From DASWRT01 sp036403035 (GTDB lineage: Bacteria; Pseudomonadota; Alphaproteobacteria; ATCC43930; CGMCC-115725), in NCBI GenBank assembly GCA_036403035.1, contig DASWRT010000009.1, positions 1 to 28,324 on the forward strand: 28,324 nucleotides of DNA, written 5' to 3'. Of this stretch, positions 15,661-24,827 are shown in pieces. Position 1 is the stretch's first letter, and every line of letters begins with the position of its first letter. The notes beneath the pieces were generated by a model. It did no database searches. It saw only the letters and a program-made list of their open reading frames with translations, and had not been told where the DNA came from. The position numbers and the translations under genes are program-made.

Positions 15661-15918
15661 TCAGCGCGATACGATGAACCAATAGGCAAGGAGTGCGGGA
15701 ACCAGCCAACTCGCCGAAGCGACCGTCATGACGAAGAAGAATCGCGAACGGCGCGACCACGGCGACGCGGCGTAGCCGGACAGCCTGTCCGCCTGGAGAA
15801 CGCGGACCACACGATCGCTCAGCCGGTGCGTAATCGGCACGCCCCTGATCCCGTCAATCAACCCCGAATCGTCAATACACCAGAATCGCACCCCGATGCA
15901 ATCGTCAATAGTAGACAC
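15661..15918 (-). CDS. Small hypothetical membrane protein
   Basis: An 85-residue ORF. The first half is soluble (MSTIDDCIGVRFWCIDDSG). The second half has the layout YAASPWSRRSRFFFVMTVAS followed by a single hydrophobic helix ending YWFIVSR. A Trp-Ser-Arg-Arg segment before one C-terminal helix is a familiar pattern for short alphaproteobacterial membrane proteins, often beside exopolysaccharide or cell-envelope genes; this resemblance is from memory, not a search. There is no clear ribosome-binding site for this ATG, so the true start could be internal, or the ORF could be chance. No function assigned. Confidence 0.45.
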   Translation of the reverse strand: MSTIDDCIGVRFWCIDDSGLIDGIRGVPITHRLSDRVVRVLQADRLSGYAASPWSRRSRFFFVMTVASASWLVPALLAYWFIVSR

Positions 15919-15986
15919 GAAACGAAAATTCCTAAAGCCCCTTTGCAGAGCAATATCTGCGCACTGAAGTCCTCAGGACTGCTGCG

Positions 15987-16021
15987 CCTCATCTTAGATA
16001 GGAGAGATTCCTCATCTTAGA
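15987..16021. repeat. Direct repeat CCTCATCTTAGA x2
   Basis: Two exact 12-base copies (15987-15998 and 16010-16021) spaced 23 bases apart, about two DNA turns. They lie in an AT-richer intergenic stretch (15919-16072) between two small minus-strand genes. The helical phasing suits a regulator binding site on one face of the DNA. No protein is known for it here. Confidence 0.5.
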
Positions 16022-16072
16022 AGCGAAGAAGGGAGCCCACTTTTCCTTTATTACGCGAATTTTTTAGACGGC

Positions 16073-16363
16073 TCACGCATGACCCGCCGGTTGCTCCCGC
16101 CAAAGACGGAACAACTCGGCATCGCGATGCTCCTCGAAGGCGACGACGAGAAAGTTGTGGTCGCGGTCAGGCGCAACGTCGGCGCCGATTCGCTCGCGCA
16201 CTTCCGACGCCGTCGGCACGCGCGTCGAGAAGCGTCCGGTCAGATTGCCTTCGACCCAGCCGACGATGTCCTCCGCGACCGCCACGGCGATCAGATATTT
16301 CACCCAGCGGGCGCCGACTTCATCGAAGGAGACCTGTCGCCGAACGGTCTGAGTGGCGCTCAT
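16073..16363 (-). CDS. Small conserved-looking hypothetical protein
   Basis: A 96-residue soluble protein (MSATQTVRRQVSFDEVGARW...). It has mixed alpha/beta composition and no membrane segment, signal peptide or Cys motif. The start is well supported: AAAGGA stands about 7 bases before the ATG. Codon use matches the neighbouring genes, with GC-rich third positions. It follows rpsU by 65 bases on the same strand and may be expressed with it. I do not recognise the family, and no function can be assigned. Confidence 0.7.
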   Translation of the reverse strand: MSATQTVRRQVSFDEVGARWVKYLIAVAVAEDIVGWVEGNLTGRFSTRVPTASEVRERIGADVAPDRDHNFLVVAFEEHRDAELFRLWREQPAGHA

Positions 16364-16428
16364 GGGGCATCCTTTCCCGATCGGGCGTCGCAGTGAACTC
16401 CCTGCCGGGAAACGCGGGCTAGTAGGGC

Positions 16429-16632
16429 CTAGTAACCCTCCCGCTCCATACGCTTGCGCAGCGCCTTGCGCCGCCGCCGCGCCGCTTCCGCGGCCTCGCG
16501 CACCCGCCGCTCCGACGGCTTTTCGTACGAGCGGCGACGCTTCATCTCGCGGAACGTGCCCTCGCGCTGCATCTTTTTCTTGAGCGCGCGCAGCGCGCCG
16601 TTGATGTCATTGTCGCGGACGAAAACCTGCAT
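16429..16632 (-). CDS. rpsU: 30S ribosomal protein S21
   Basis: A 67-residue, very basic protein beginning MQVFVRDNDINGALRALKKK, with the S21 core (EGTFREMKRRRSYEKPSERR) and an Arg/Lys-rich tail. S21 binds the small subunit near the 3' end of 16S rRNA and helps base-pairing with Shine-Dalgarno sequences. Length is normal for alphaproteobacteria. AAAGG lies about 11 bases upstream of the ATG. It sits downstream of infA and csp on the same strand, a translation/cold-shock grouping seen in related genomes. Confidence 0.97.
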   Translation of the reverse strand: MQVFVRDNDINGALRALKKKMQREGTFREMKRRRSYEKPSERRVREAAEAARRRRKALRKRMEREGY

Positions 16633-16671
16633 GCGGATTGAAACCTTTCTTGCTGGAGAAGGGCCTTGCTT

Positions 16672-16695
16672 GGAAGCGGAAGCGGAAGCGGAAGC
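16672..16695. repeat. Tandem hexanucleotide (GGAAGC)4 upstream of rpsU
   Basis: Four perfect GGAAGC units lie in the 106-base gap between infA and rpsU. On the rpsU-coding strand this reads GCTTCC repeated, a pyrimidine-rich 5' leader about 40-63 bases before the ATG. Copy number could vary by slippage. A perfect stem GGCCGGC-ctc-GCCGGCC (16708-16724) lies just beside it. Confidence 0.6.
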
Positions 16696-16707
16696 GACGG
16701 GCGGACG

Positions 16708-16724
16708 GGCCGGCCTCGCCGGCC
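16708..16724 (-). other. GC-rich hairpin after infA
   Basis: A perfect 7-bp stem with a 3-base loop, 15 bases past the infA stop (16739). There is no T-run, so it is a weak terminator or mRNA 3'-end stabiliser at best. Confidence 0.45.
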
Positions 16725-16738
16725 GTTGCGGCGCCCGC

Positions 16739-17017
16739 TCAGCGCCGGCGGAACGGAGACGGGCTGGCCGGCGCGGCGCCGATGCCGCCAGCGCGCTCGT
16801 CCTTATGGCGGAAGTTGATCCGGCCCTTGGTCAGGTCGTATGGGGTCATTTCGACGGTGACGCGGTCGCCGGCGAGAATTCGAATGCGGTGCTTCTTCAT
16901 CCGCCCGGAGCTGTAGGCCAGCGCCTCGTGCCCGTTGTCGAGGCGCACGCGGAACCGCGCGTCCGGCAGCCGTTCGATCACCGTACCGTCGAACTCGATG
17001 AGGTCTTCCTTGGCCAC
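16739..17017 (-). CDS. infA: Translation initiation factor IF-1
   Basis: A 92-residue protein. Residues 1-71 are a complete S1-like OB fold of IF-1 (AKEDLIEFDGTVIERLPDAR, then RVTVEMTPYDLTKGRINFRH). A tail of about 20 residues (KDERAGGIGAAPASPSPFRRR region) goes beyond the roughly 72-residue E. coli protein. Such tails occur on IF-1 copies in alphaproteobacteria. IF-1 binds the 30S A site and supports start-codon selection by IF-2 and IF-3. The start codon is GTG at 17017, fixed by AGGAGG 7 bases upstream. That site directly follows the U-run of the csp terminator (17032-17063), so infA expression may depend on terminator read-through. Another infA may exist elsewhere in the genome. Confidence 0.95.
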   Translation of the reverse strand: MAKEDLIEFDGTVIERLPDARFRVRLDNGHEALAYSSGRMKKHRIRILAGDRVTVEMTPYDLTKGRINFRHKDERAGGIGAAPASPSPFRRR

Positions 17018-17024
17018 AGCGGCA

Positions 17025-17030
17025 CCTCCT
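17025..17030 (-). promoter_or_regulatory. Ribosome-binding site deciding the infA GTG start
   Basis: Minus-strand AGGAGG, 7 bases from the GTG at 17017. It comes right after the terminator T-run, so the terminated csp transcript would lack it or end at it. Confidence 0.8.
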
Positions 17031-17031
17031 G

Positions 17032-17063
17032 AAAAAAGGAAGGGACGACGCGGCGTCCCTTCC
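17032..17063 (-). terminator. Intrinsic terminator between csp and infA
   Basis: A perfect 10-bp stem GGAAGGGACG/CGTCCCTTCC with a 6-base loop, followed on the minus strand by TTTTTT. It begins 30 bases after the csp stop (17093) and ends one base before the infA Shine-Dalgarno. No separate promoter fits between it and infA. Confidence 0.85.
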
Positions 17064-17092
17064 CCGGTTCCGGCGTTCGAGCCGAACCTCTG

Positions 17093-17299
17093 CTATTCCT
17101 GGCGGAGATTGACTGCGGCAACCTTGCCCTGCGAGCCGCGCTCAAGGTCGTAGCTGATTCGCTGCCCCTCGAAGAGGCTGCCGATCCCGGCGCGCTCGAC
17201 GGCGGAAATGTGCACGAAGACGTCCTTGGAGCCATCCTCGGGCTGAATGAAGCCATAGCCCTTCTGGGCGTTGAACCACTTCACGGTCCCTGTCGACAT
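17093..17299 (-). CDS. Cold-shock protein (CspA family)
   Basis: A 68-residue single cold-shock domain. RNP1 is KGYGFIQP (residues 13-20) and RNP2 is VFVHIS (27-32), with the surface aromatics expected for single-stranded nucleic-acid binding. It acts as an RNA chaperone that melts secondary structure. Start ATG 17299 has only a weak purine-rich site (AGAAAGA) upstream. The 5' region (17300-17400) has no clear promoter by eye. It is the first gene of the csp-infA-rpsU group. The paralogue (CspA, CspD and so on) cannot be told by sequence alone. Confidence 0.96.
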   Translation of the reverse strand: MSTGTVKWFNAQKGYGFIQPEDGSKDVFVHISAVERAGIGSLFEGQRISYDLERGSQGKVAAVNLRQE

Positions 17300-17627
17300 A
17301 TCGGTCTTTCTGTAGAGTCGTCAAAGCACCGCCGCAACAAGCCGCCGTTCGGGCCTGCACATGCGGCGGATCAAAACGCAATCAGGGACGGAAGGCAGGG
17401 TCCGGCGCTCGATGGACCGCACGAGGCGATCATAAGCGAGGAGTGCAGGCCGAACCCAAGCGAGTTGACGGTGCACACATAGTCGGCCCGGCCGCCGATA
17501 GCAAGGCCTACGCCGGGCTCCCCCACCCCGGCCCTCCCCCGCAAGGGGGGAGGGAGAAGAGGCCGGGGTTTCCGCTCCAAGCTCAGCTGCAATCGGTGCC
17601 GATGCCGCCCCGCCGTTCGACGGCCGC
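17300..17627. other. Intergenic region: csp upstream region and REP-like hairpin
   Basis: 328 bases without a gene, between the gatB stop and the csp start (both minus strand). The csp-proximal part presumably holds its promoter and 5' leader, but I see no consensus pair. The gatB-proximal part holds a GC-rich hairpin at 17526-17568 of the same family as the palindrome at 2068-2174. Short ORFs here look random. Confidence 0.5.
17526..17568. repeat. GC-rich REP-like hairpin
   Basis: CCCCGGCC at one end pairs with GGCCGGGG at the other, and inside CCCTCCCCC pairs with GGGGGGAGGG. It shares the CCCCACCCC/CCCTCCCCCGCAAG core with the composite palindrome at 2068-2174, about 15 kb away. It lies about 60 bases after the gatB stop and could help end that transcript. 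Confidence 0.7.
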
Positions 17628-19114
17628 TCAGCCGGCGAGCTTGGCGCGCAGGATGTCGTTGACCAGGGCGGGGTTCGCCTTACCCTGGGTCGCCTTCATC
17701 ACCTGACCGACGAAGAAGCCGAACAGCTTCTCCTTGCCGCCGCGGTATTCGGCGACTTTGTCGGCATTGGCCTCCATCACCTGGGCGATCGCGGTCTCGA
17801 TCGCGCCGGTGTCGGTGACCTGCCGCATGCCGCGCTTCTCGACGATCTCGCCCGGCGCGTCGCCGGTCTCGACCATCGCCGCGAACACGTCCTTGGCGAG
17901 GCGGCCGGAGACGGTGCCGTCCGAAATGAGGTCGATCAGCTCGCCGAGGCGCCGCGCCGACACCGGCGTCTGCTCGATGCCGACGCCGAGCCGGTTGAGC
18001 GCGCCGAACAGGTCGCCCGTGACCCAGTTGGCGGCGAGCTTCGGGTCGCGGCCCTTCGCCACCTCCTCGAAATACTGCGCGCTCGCCTGCTCGGCGACGA
18101 GCACGCCGGCGTCGTAGGCCGACAGCTTGTAGTCGGCGATGAAGCGCGCCTTCTTGGCGTCCGGCAGCTCGGGCAGGCCGAGGCGCAGCGCGTCGACCCA
18201 GGCCTTGTCGAGCACCAGCGGCAGCAGGTCGGGATCGGGGAAGTAGCGGTAGTCGTGCGCCTGCTCCTTGCTGCGCATCGAGCGGGTGACGCCGCGCCCG
18301 GCGTCGAACAGCCGCGTCTCCTGCCGGATCGTGCCGCCGTCCTCGAGAATCTCGATCTGGCGGCGCGCCTCGTACTCGATCGCCTGCTGCACGTAGCGGA
18401 TCGAGTTGACGTTCTTGATCTCGCAGCGCGTGCCGTAAGGCTCGCCGGGACGGCGGACCGAAACGTTGCAGTCGCAACGCATCGATCCCTCCTCCATGTT
18501 GCCGTCGCACGTCCCGAGATAGCGCAGGATCGAGCGCAGCTTGCGGAGGTACGCCCCGGCCTCGTCGGGGCTGCGGATGTCGGGCTCGGAGACGATCTCC
18601 ATCAGCGCGACGCCGGCCCTGTTGAGGTCGACGAAGGTGAGGGTCGGGTGCTGGTCGTGCAGGCTCTTGCCGGCGTCCTGCTCCAGGTGGAGGCGCGTGA
18701 TGCCGACCTCGCGCGTCGAGCCGTCCGGCATGTCGAGCACGATCCTGCCCGTGCCGACGACCGGCTGCAGGTACTGCGAGATCTGATAGCCGGCCGGCAG
18801 GTCGGCGTAGAAGTAGTTCTTGCGGTCGAAGACCGAGTGCAGGTTGATCTGCGCGTCGAGGCCGAGCCCCGTCTTCACCGCCTGCTCGACGCAGTGCCGG
18901 TTGATCACTGGCAGCATGCCGGGGAATGCGGCGTCGACGGCGGAGACCTGCGTGTTCGGCTCGGCGCCGAATTCGGTCGCCGCGCCCGAGAACAGCTTCG
19001 CGTTCGAGATGACCTGGGCATGGACCTCCAGGCCGATGACCAGCTCCCACGGGCCGGTCCGGCCTTCGATCACCATCCCCGTCGATTCCGTCGCCGCCGA
19101 TTCCATCGCCGTCA

Positions 19115-19115
<1 letters not shown>
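17628..19115 (-). CDS. gatB: Asp-tRNA(Asn)/Glu-tRNA(Gln) amidotransferase subunit B
   Basis: A 495-residue GatB. The N-terminal kinase-like catalytic core carries WELVIGLEVHAQV, ADLPAGYQISQYLQP, DLNRAGVALMEIVSEPDIRS, EGSMRCDCNVSVR and RCEIKNVNS. A helical region follows, then the C-terminal YqeY-like tRNA-binding domain ending in NPALVNDILRAKLAG. GatB phosphorylates the misacylated Glu- or Asp-tRNA and receives ammonia from GatA to make Gln- or Asn-tRNA. The start ATG (19115) overlaps the gatA TGA by one base, indicating coupled translation. A second ATG three codons later is possible. Confidence 0.97.
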
Positions 19116-20604
<1,489 letters not shown>

Positions 20605-20605
<1 letters not shown>

Positions 20606-20892
20606 CACTCGACCACCTTCGGCACGGTGAAGAAGCCGTGCGCCGCGGAGGGCGCGTTCGCCAGCACCGCGTCGCGCCGGTCGCCGTCGGTCACGACGTC
20701 GTCGCGCATCGGCAGCGTCATCGCGGCGACGCTGGTCATCGGCTCGACGCCCGACGTGTCGACCTCGCTCAGCTGCTCGACCCAAGTGAGAATGTGCGAG
20801 AGCTCGCCCGCGAGATGATCGAGGTCGCTCTCGGGCACCTTGATGCGCGCCAACGTGGCGATCCGCGCCACCGTGGCCTTGTCCAACGCCAT
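20605..20892 (-). CDS. gatC: Asp-tRNA(Asn)/Glu-tRNA(Gln) amidotransferase subunit C
   Basis: A 95-residue GatC beginning MALDKATVARIATLARIKVP. It has the typical central region (LDHLAGELSHILTWVEQLSEVDTSGVEPM) and C-terminal FFTVPKVVE. It wraps around GatA and GatB and stabilises the complex. First gene of gatC-gatA-gatB. Divergent from ruvX, with a 109-base shared promoter region (20893-21001). Confidence 0.96.
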
Positions 20893-21001
20893 GATGTAGA
20901 GTCTCCCGCCGTCGTGCGCGACGCTGCTGGGCTGGCGCCGCGCTCGGACGCGGCCATGCCGCGCGCCGCGCCCGGAAAAGCGGCGAAAGCTATCACCCGT
21001 C

Positions 21002-21484
21002 ATGGCGATCCGCAACCCTGCCGACCTCAAGCAAAGCCTTGCTCCCGGCCAGCGGCTGATGGGCCTGGACGTCGGCACGAAGACGATCGGGATGGCCCTC
21101 TCCGACACGCGTCTGACGATCGCGACGCCGTTCGAGACGATCCGCCGGACCCGCTTCCGCGACGACGCCGCGACGCTGGCGCGGCACGTCGCGGCGCACG
21201 GGGTCGGCGGCTTCGTGATCGGCTGGCCGCTGGCGATGGACGGCACCGAGGGCCCGCGCTGCCAGTCCGTCCGACAGTTCGCGAAGAACCTGGAGGAGGT
21301 GATCGACCTCGCGGTCGCGTTCTGGGACGAGCGGCTGTCGACCGCGGCGGTGACGCGCGGGATGATCGCGCACGACATGACGCGGAAGCGGCGGGCGGAG
21401 ATCGTCGACCGCGCCGCCGCTGCGTACATCCTCCAGGGGTGCCTGGACTATCTGAGCCGGCTGCCGCCGGAAGCGGCGGGCTGA
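21002..21484 (+). CDS. ruvX: Putative pre-16S rRNA nuclease / Holliday junction resolvase-like YqgF
   Basis: A 160-residue RNase H-fold protein. The catalytic acidic residues are visible: Asp23 in GLDVGTKTIGMALSD, Glu110 in FWDERLSTAAV, and Asp136 in RAEIVDRAAAAYIL. In E. coli YqgF is essential for 5'-end maturation of 16S rRNA; a resolvase role was proposed earlier from the fold. It is divergent from gatC, an arrangement common in alphaproteobacteria. There is no strong Shine-Dalgarno before the ATG; GGCGAAAG lies about 12 bases upstream. Confidence 0.94.
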   Translation: MAIRNPADLKQSLAPGQRLMGLDVGTKTIGMALSDTRLTIATPFETIRRTRFRDDAATLARHVAAHGVGGFVIGWPLAMDGTEGPRCQSVRQFAKNLEEVIDLAVAFWDERLSTAAVTRGMIAHDMTRKRRAEIVDRAAAAYILQGCLDYLSRLPPEAAG

Positions 21485-21510
21485 CGGCGTTCGATGCCGC
21501 GTCCGTACCG

Positions 21511-22200
21511 TCAGTCCTCGGCGGTCCGCCGCAGCGCCAGCCACCCCGCCATCAGCCTGCCATCGTCCGGCGGATACCGCTCCTCAAGCACGCTTGCGAC
21601 AGCGATCCGGTCGGTGCGGAAGTGGCGGTAGTCGTTGCGCAGTTCGCACCATGCCGCAATCAGGGTCGCCTGGACGTAATAGGCGACGGCGATCGGCCAG
21701 ATCGTCCGGCGGGTCCGGCTGCCTTTCTCGTCGAGGTAGGTGATGCGGACCTTCCGTGTGTCGCGGATCGCGGCGCGGATCTCCGAAAGGTCGACGGCCG
21801 GCGACGTCCGCGCGCCATAGTCCGAGACGTAGTACGGCGCCCTGCCGAGATGCTCGCGCAGCACGTCGGGGAGCATCACCGTCACTTTCGAGAGCACGCT
21901 GTCGGCGGCCTCCTGCAACCCGGGATCGCCGGTGCGCCGCAGCAGCCGGGCGCCGACCAGGATCGCCTCGATCTCCTCCGTCGTGAACATCAGCGGCGGC
22001 AGGTCGAAGCCGCGGGCCAGGACGTAACCGATGCCGGGGGCTCCCTCGATCGGCACGCGCCGGGACTGGAGGGTCGCGACATCGCGGTAGACGGTCCGGA
22101 CCGTCACCTCCAACCGTTCCGCCAGCGCGGCCGCCGTGACCGGCCCGGTCGCGGCGCGCAAGGTCTGAATGATGTCGAACAGGCGGTCGGCCCGCCGCAT
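21511..22200 (-). CDS. YafY-type transcriptional regulator (HTH_11 + WYL)
   Basis: 229 residues. The N-terminal winged helix-turn-helix (about 1-60: RADRLFDIIQTLRAATGPVT, then VRTVYRDVATLQ) is followed by a linker and a WYL-type ligand-sensing domain (about 135-205: VRITYLDEKGSRTRRTIWPI, ending AWCELRNDYRHFRTDRI). The regulator is divergent from the MFS exporter gene, with a 122-base shared region holding an inverted repeat (22256-22273). Local regulation of the exporter, and perhaps of the arginase after it, is the natural inference. The effector is unknown. Confidence 0.9.
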   Translation of the reverse strand: MRRADRLFDIIQTLRAATGPVTAAALAERLEVTVRTVYRDVATLQSRRVPIEGAPGIGYVLARGFDLPPLMFTTEEIEAILVGARLLRRTGDPGLQEAADSVLSKVTVMLPDVLREHLGRAPYYVSDYGARTSPAVDLSEIRAAIRDTRKVRITYLDEKGSRTRRTIWPIAVAYYVQATLIAAWCELRNDYRHFRTDRIAVASVLEERYPPDDGRLMAGWLALRRTAED

Positions 22201-22255
22201 GCCGGCGCTCCCTGGAATGATCGGCGCCCGACTGTCGGGCGGCGACCGAAGACTC

Positions 22256-22273
22256 CTGACACAACGCTGTCAG
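22256..22273. promoter_or_regulatory. Candidate operator, CTGACA-N6-TGTCAG
   Basis: A perfect 6-bp inverted repeat with a 6-base spacer in the divergent region between the WYL regulator (start 22200) and the MFS gene (start 22323). It is the only clear palindrome there, and TGACA/TGTCA half-sites suit a dimeric winged-helix regulator. Confidence 0.55.
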
Positions 22274-22322
22274 TAACCGTTGGATATGGTCGCGGCTGCG
22301 AACGGATGCAGCAGGATGAAGA

Positions 22323-23717
22323 ATGACTCACGCCGTCCAATCCCGATCGCATGGCCTGCCCGCCGCGATCGTAGCGACCAGCCTGGGCTTCGTCGTGGTC
22401 CAAGTCGACGTGTCGATCGTGAATGTCGCGCTCCCGGAGATCGGCGGCTCGCTCGGCATGGGCGTCGCCGGACTGCAATGGGTGGTGGACGCCTACACGC
22501 TGGCCTTCGCCTCGCTGCTGCTCTCCGCCGGCTCGCTCGGCGACCGGATCGGGGCCCGCAAGACCTTCGTCGCGGGCTTCGCGCTCTTCGTCGCGGCATC
22601 GCTGGGCTGCGGCTTGGCAGGGAGTGCCGCGGCGCTGATCGCGGCGCGCGCCGTCCAGGGCGTCGGGGCGGCCGTCCTCGTGCCATGCTCGCTGGCGCTG
22701 CTCAATCATGCGTGCGGAAACGATGCGACGGCACGCGCCCGCGCGATCGGCCTGTGGACCGCAGCGGGCGCGGTTGCTCTGTCGGCGGGGCCGGTGCTCG
22801 GCGGCATGCTGGTCGACACGCTCGGCTGGCCGAGCATTTTCCTCGTCAACGTGCCGGTCGGCACCGCCGGGCTCTGGCTGACCCTCCGTTTCGTCGAGGA
22901 GACCCCGGTCGAGCGTGACGGGAGTCGCGAGCTGGACCTGCCGGGCCAAGCGCTCGCGGTCCTGACGCTGTTCGCCCTTACCGGTGCGGTGATCGAAGCC
23001 GGATCGCGCGGCTGGCACGCCCCGCTCGTCCTGAGCGGGCTCGCGCTCGCCGTCCTCTCCGGGATCGGCTTTGCGATCGTCGAGGTGCGAAGCGCGGCGC
23101 CGATGCTTCCGCTGGGCTTCTTCCGGCAGCCGACTTTCGGCACGGCGAGCCTTGTCGGTCTGCTCATCAACCTGACGGTCTACGGGACCATCTTCGTCCT
23201 GAGCCTCTATTTCCAGCAGGTCCGCCGCTATTCGCCCGTCGTGACCGGGTTCGCCTTCCTGCCCTTCATGGCGGCCGCGGCGGTGTCGAACGTCCTGGGC
23301 GGCCGTCTCGCCGGAGGCAGGGGACCGCGGCTACCGATCGTCGCCGGACTGCTCGTCGGCGCGGCAGGGTACTGGCTGCTGCATGAGCTGAACGGCGCGA
23401 CACCCTACCCCGCGATGCTCCCGGGACTTCTGCTCGTCTCGCTCGGCGTCGGGCTCGCGGTGCCGCCGATGACGTCAGCGCTGCTCTCCACGGTGCATCG
23501 CTCGCGCTCGGGCGTAGCGTCCGGGGTCCTGAACACGGTCCGGCAGGCGGGCGGCGCGATCGGCGTGGCGCTTTTCGGCTCCGTGACGGCGGGCGGCGTC
23601 GCCGCCGGAGCGCAACTGGCGTTTCGTCTCTCCAGCCTGCTGCTTGTCCTCGCAGCCATATCGGCCGTTGCCGGAATCCGCCGGCAGGTGCCGGAATCGT
23701 CCTTAAAGGAGTATTAA
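22323..23717 (+). CDS. MFS exporter, DHA2 (EmrB/QacA-like) family
   Basis: A 464-residue transporter with about 14 hydrophobic helices. The first helix carries VDVSIVNVALPEIGGSLG, the usual DHA2 motif D1 (LDxTVVNVALP). The loop between helices 2 and 3 carries motif A (GSLGDRIGARKTF). Helix 5 carries a motif C-like GAVALSAGPVLGGML, a sign of drug/proton antiport. It likely expels small toxic or signalling molecules. It is divergent from the WYL regulator, whose candidate operator lies 49 bases upstream of this ATG. The arginase gene starts 23 bases after it, so the two are probably one transcript. Confidence 0.92.
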   Translation: MTHAVQSRSHGLPAAIVATSLGFVVVQVDVSIVNVALPEIGGSLGMGVAGLQWVVDAYTLAFASLLLSAGSLGDRIGARKTFVAGFALFVAASLGCGLAGSAAALIAARAVQGVGAAVLVPCSLALLNHACGNDATARARAIGLWTAAGAVALSAGPVLGGMLVDTLGWPSIFLVNVPVGTAGLWLTLRFVEETPVERDGSRELDLPGQALAVLTLFALTGAVIEAGSRGWHAPLVLSGLALAVLSGIGFAIVEVRSAAPMLPLGFFRQPTFGTASLVGLLINLTVYGTIFVLSLYFQQVRRYSPVVTGFAFLPFMAAAAVSNVLGGRLAGGRGPRLPIVAGLLVGAAGYWLLHELNGATPYPAMLPGLLLVSLGVGLAVPPMTSALLSTVHRSRSGVASGVLNTVRQAGGAIGVALFGSVTAGGVAAGAQLAFRLSSLLLVLAAISAVAGIRRQVPESSLKEY

Positions 23718-23740
23718 GCGGAAGGCACGATGTTCGGCGG

Positions 23741-24685
23741 ATGCAAAGCCAACCGCCGTCACCCGTCGCGCTCATCGGCGCCGCATCCGGCTGGGGCGCC
23801 GGATACCGGCAGACCGAGGATGGCCCGCCTGCCCTGCGGAACGCAGGACTCGACCGCCGCCTCGCCGCATCCGGCCTCGCCGCTTCATGGACGGCGATGG
23901 TCGAGCCGGAGCGGCGCTGGCGCGACCGGCCCGACGCGCCGGTCGAGGAGGTGTTCGGCTTCGTCGCCCGGCACAACGCGGCGCTCGCGGAGTCGGTCGA
24001 GGCGGCGATGCGCGGCGGCCGGTTCCCGGTCGTCGTCGGGGGAGACCATTCGATCGCGATCGGCACCTGGGGCGGCGTTGCCCGCGCCGTCGACAGGGCG
24101 CCGTTGGGGCTCATCTGGTTCGACGCACATCTCGACGCGCACACCGAGGCGACGACGCCGTCGATGAACCCGCACGGGATGAGCGCGGCGGTGCTGCTCG
24201 GTCATGGGCGGCCGGAATTCCTGGCGGTCGGCGGCCATGCGGTGCGGCCGGAAAACCTTTGCTACATCGGCGCGCGATCCTATGAGGACGGCGAACGGGC
24301 GCTCCTCGAACGGCTCGGCGTCCGCATCGTTGGCATGGACGAGGTCCGCGCGCGCGGCCTCGCCGCCGTCGTCGAGGAGGCGGTCGCCATCGCGAGCTGG
24401 TGCACCGCCGGGTTCGGCGCGACGATCGACCTCGACGGGTTCGATCCCGCGGACGCGCCCGGCGTCGGGCTGCGCGAGCCGGACGGGCTGCGCCGCGACG
24501 AGATGCTGGCGGCGCTGCCGCGGCTGCGGCGACAAGGGCACGGACAGTCACCGCTGCGGGCCATCGAGATCGTCGAGTACATCCCGGCATTGGACGTGGA
24601 AGGCCGCACCGCGCGCCTCGTCGGCGACGTGATCGCGGCAGCGCTCGGCGGCGGCGCTATCGAGGGCAGGACAGAGGCCGCTTAG
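23741..24685 (+). CDS. Arginase-family ureohydrolase
   Basis: 314 residues of the arginase/agmatinase fold with all six manganese ligands in place: His103 (GGDHSIAIG), Asp128, His130 and Asp132 (WFDAHLDAHT), and Asp230 and Asp232 (TIDLDGFDP). The substrate-loop NPHGM (144-148) resembles the N-x-H-G pattern of true arginases, so arginine to ornithine and urea is the first guess. Related ureohydrolases, such as those for guanidinobutyrate or formiminoglutamate, are not excluded. Thr replaces the more common Ser before the D-x-D-x-x-D motif. Start ATG 23741 follows the MFS stop by 23 bases; no strong Shine-Dalgarno is seen. Confidence 0.9.
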   Translation: MQSQPPSPVALIGAASGWGAGYRQTEDGPPALRNAGLDRRLAASGLAASWTAMVEPERRWRDRPDAPVEEVFGFVARHNAALAESVEAAMRGGRFPVVVGGDHSIAIGTWGGVARAVDRAPLGLIWFDAHLDAHTEATTPSMNPHGMSAAVLLGHGRPEFLAVGGHAVRPENLCYIGARSYEDGERALLERLGVRIVGMDEVRARGLAAVVEEAVAIASWCTAGFGATIDLDGFDPADAPGVGLREPDGLRRDEMLAALPRLRRQGHGQSPLRAIEIVEYIPALDVEGRTARLVGDVIAAALGGGAIEGRTEAA

Positions 24686-24749
24686 GTCTCCGCTTCCCTT
24701 GCGGCGCGGGACGCGCCATGTTGGACGGTGTCGGGGTTGCCGCTGCGCT

Positions 24750-24773
24750 CACTCTCCCGCGTGCGAGAGAGTG
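24750..24773. repeat. Degenerate REP-like hairpin before plsY
   Basis: CACTCTC and GAGAGTG flank a 10-base loop (CCGCGTGCGA). The CTCCCGCGTGCG.GAG layout resembles the inner stem of the element at 2068-2174 (around 2131-2155). It lies in the 142-base gap between the arginase stop and plsY. Confidence 0.45.
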
Positions 24774-24827
24774 GAGAACCGCACGCGCTCCTACCAACGT
24801 ACGCGACAAAGACAAATACGACCGGCG

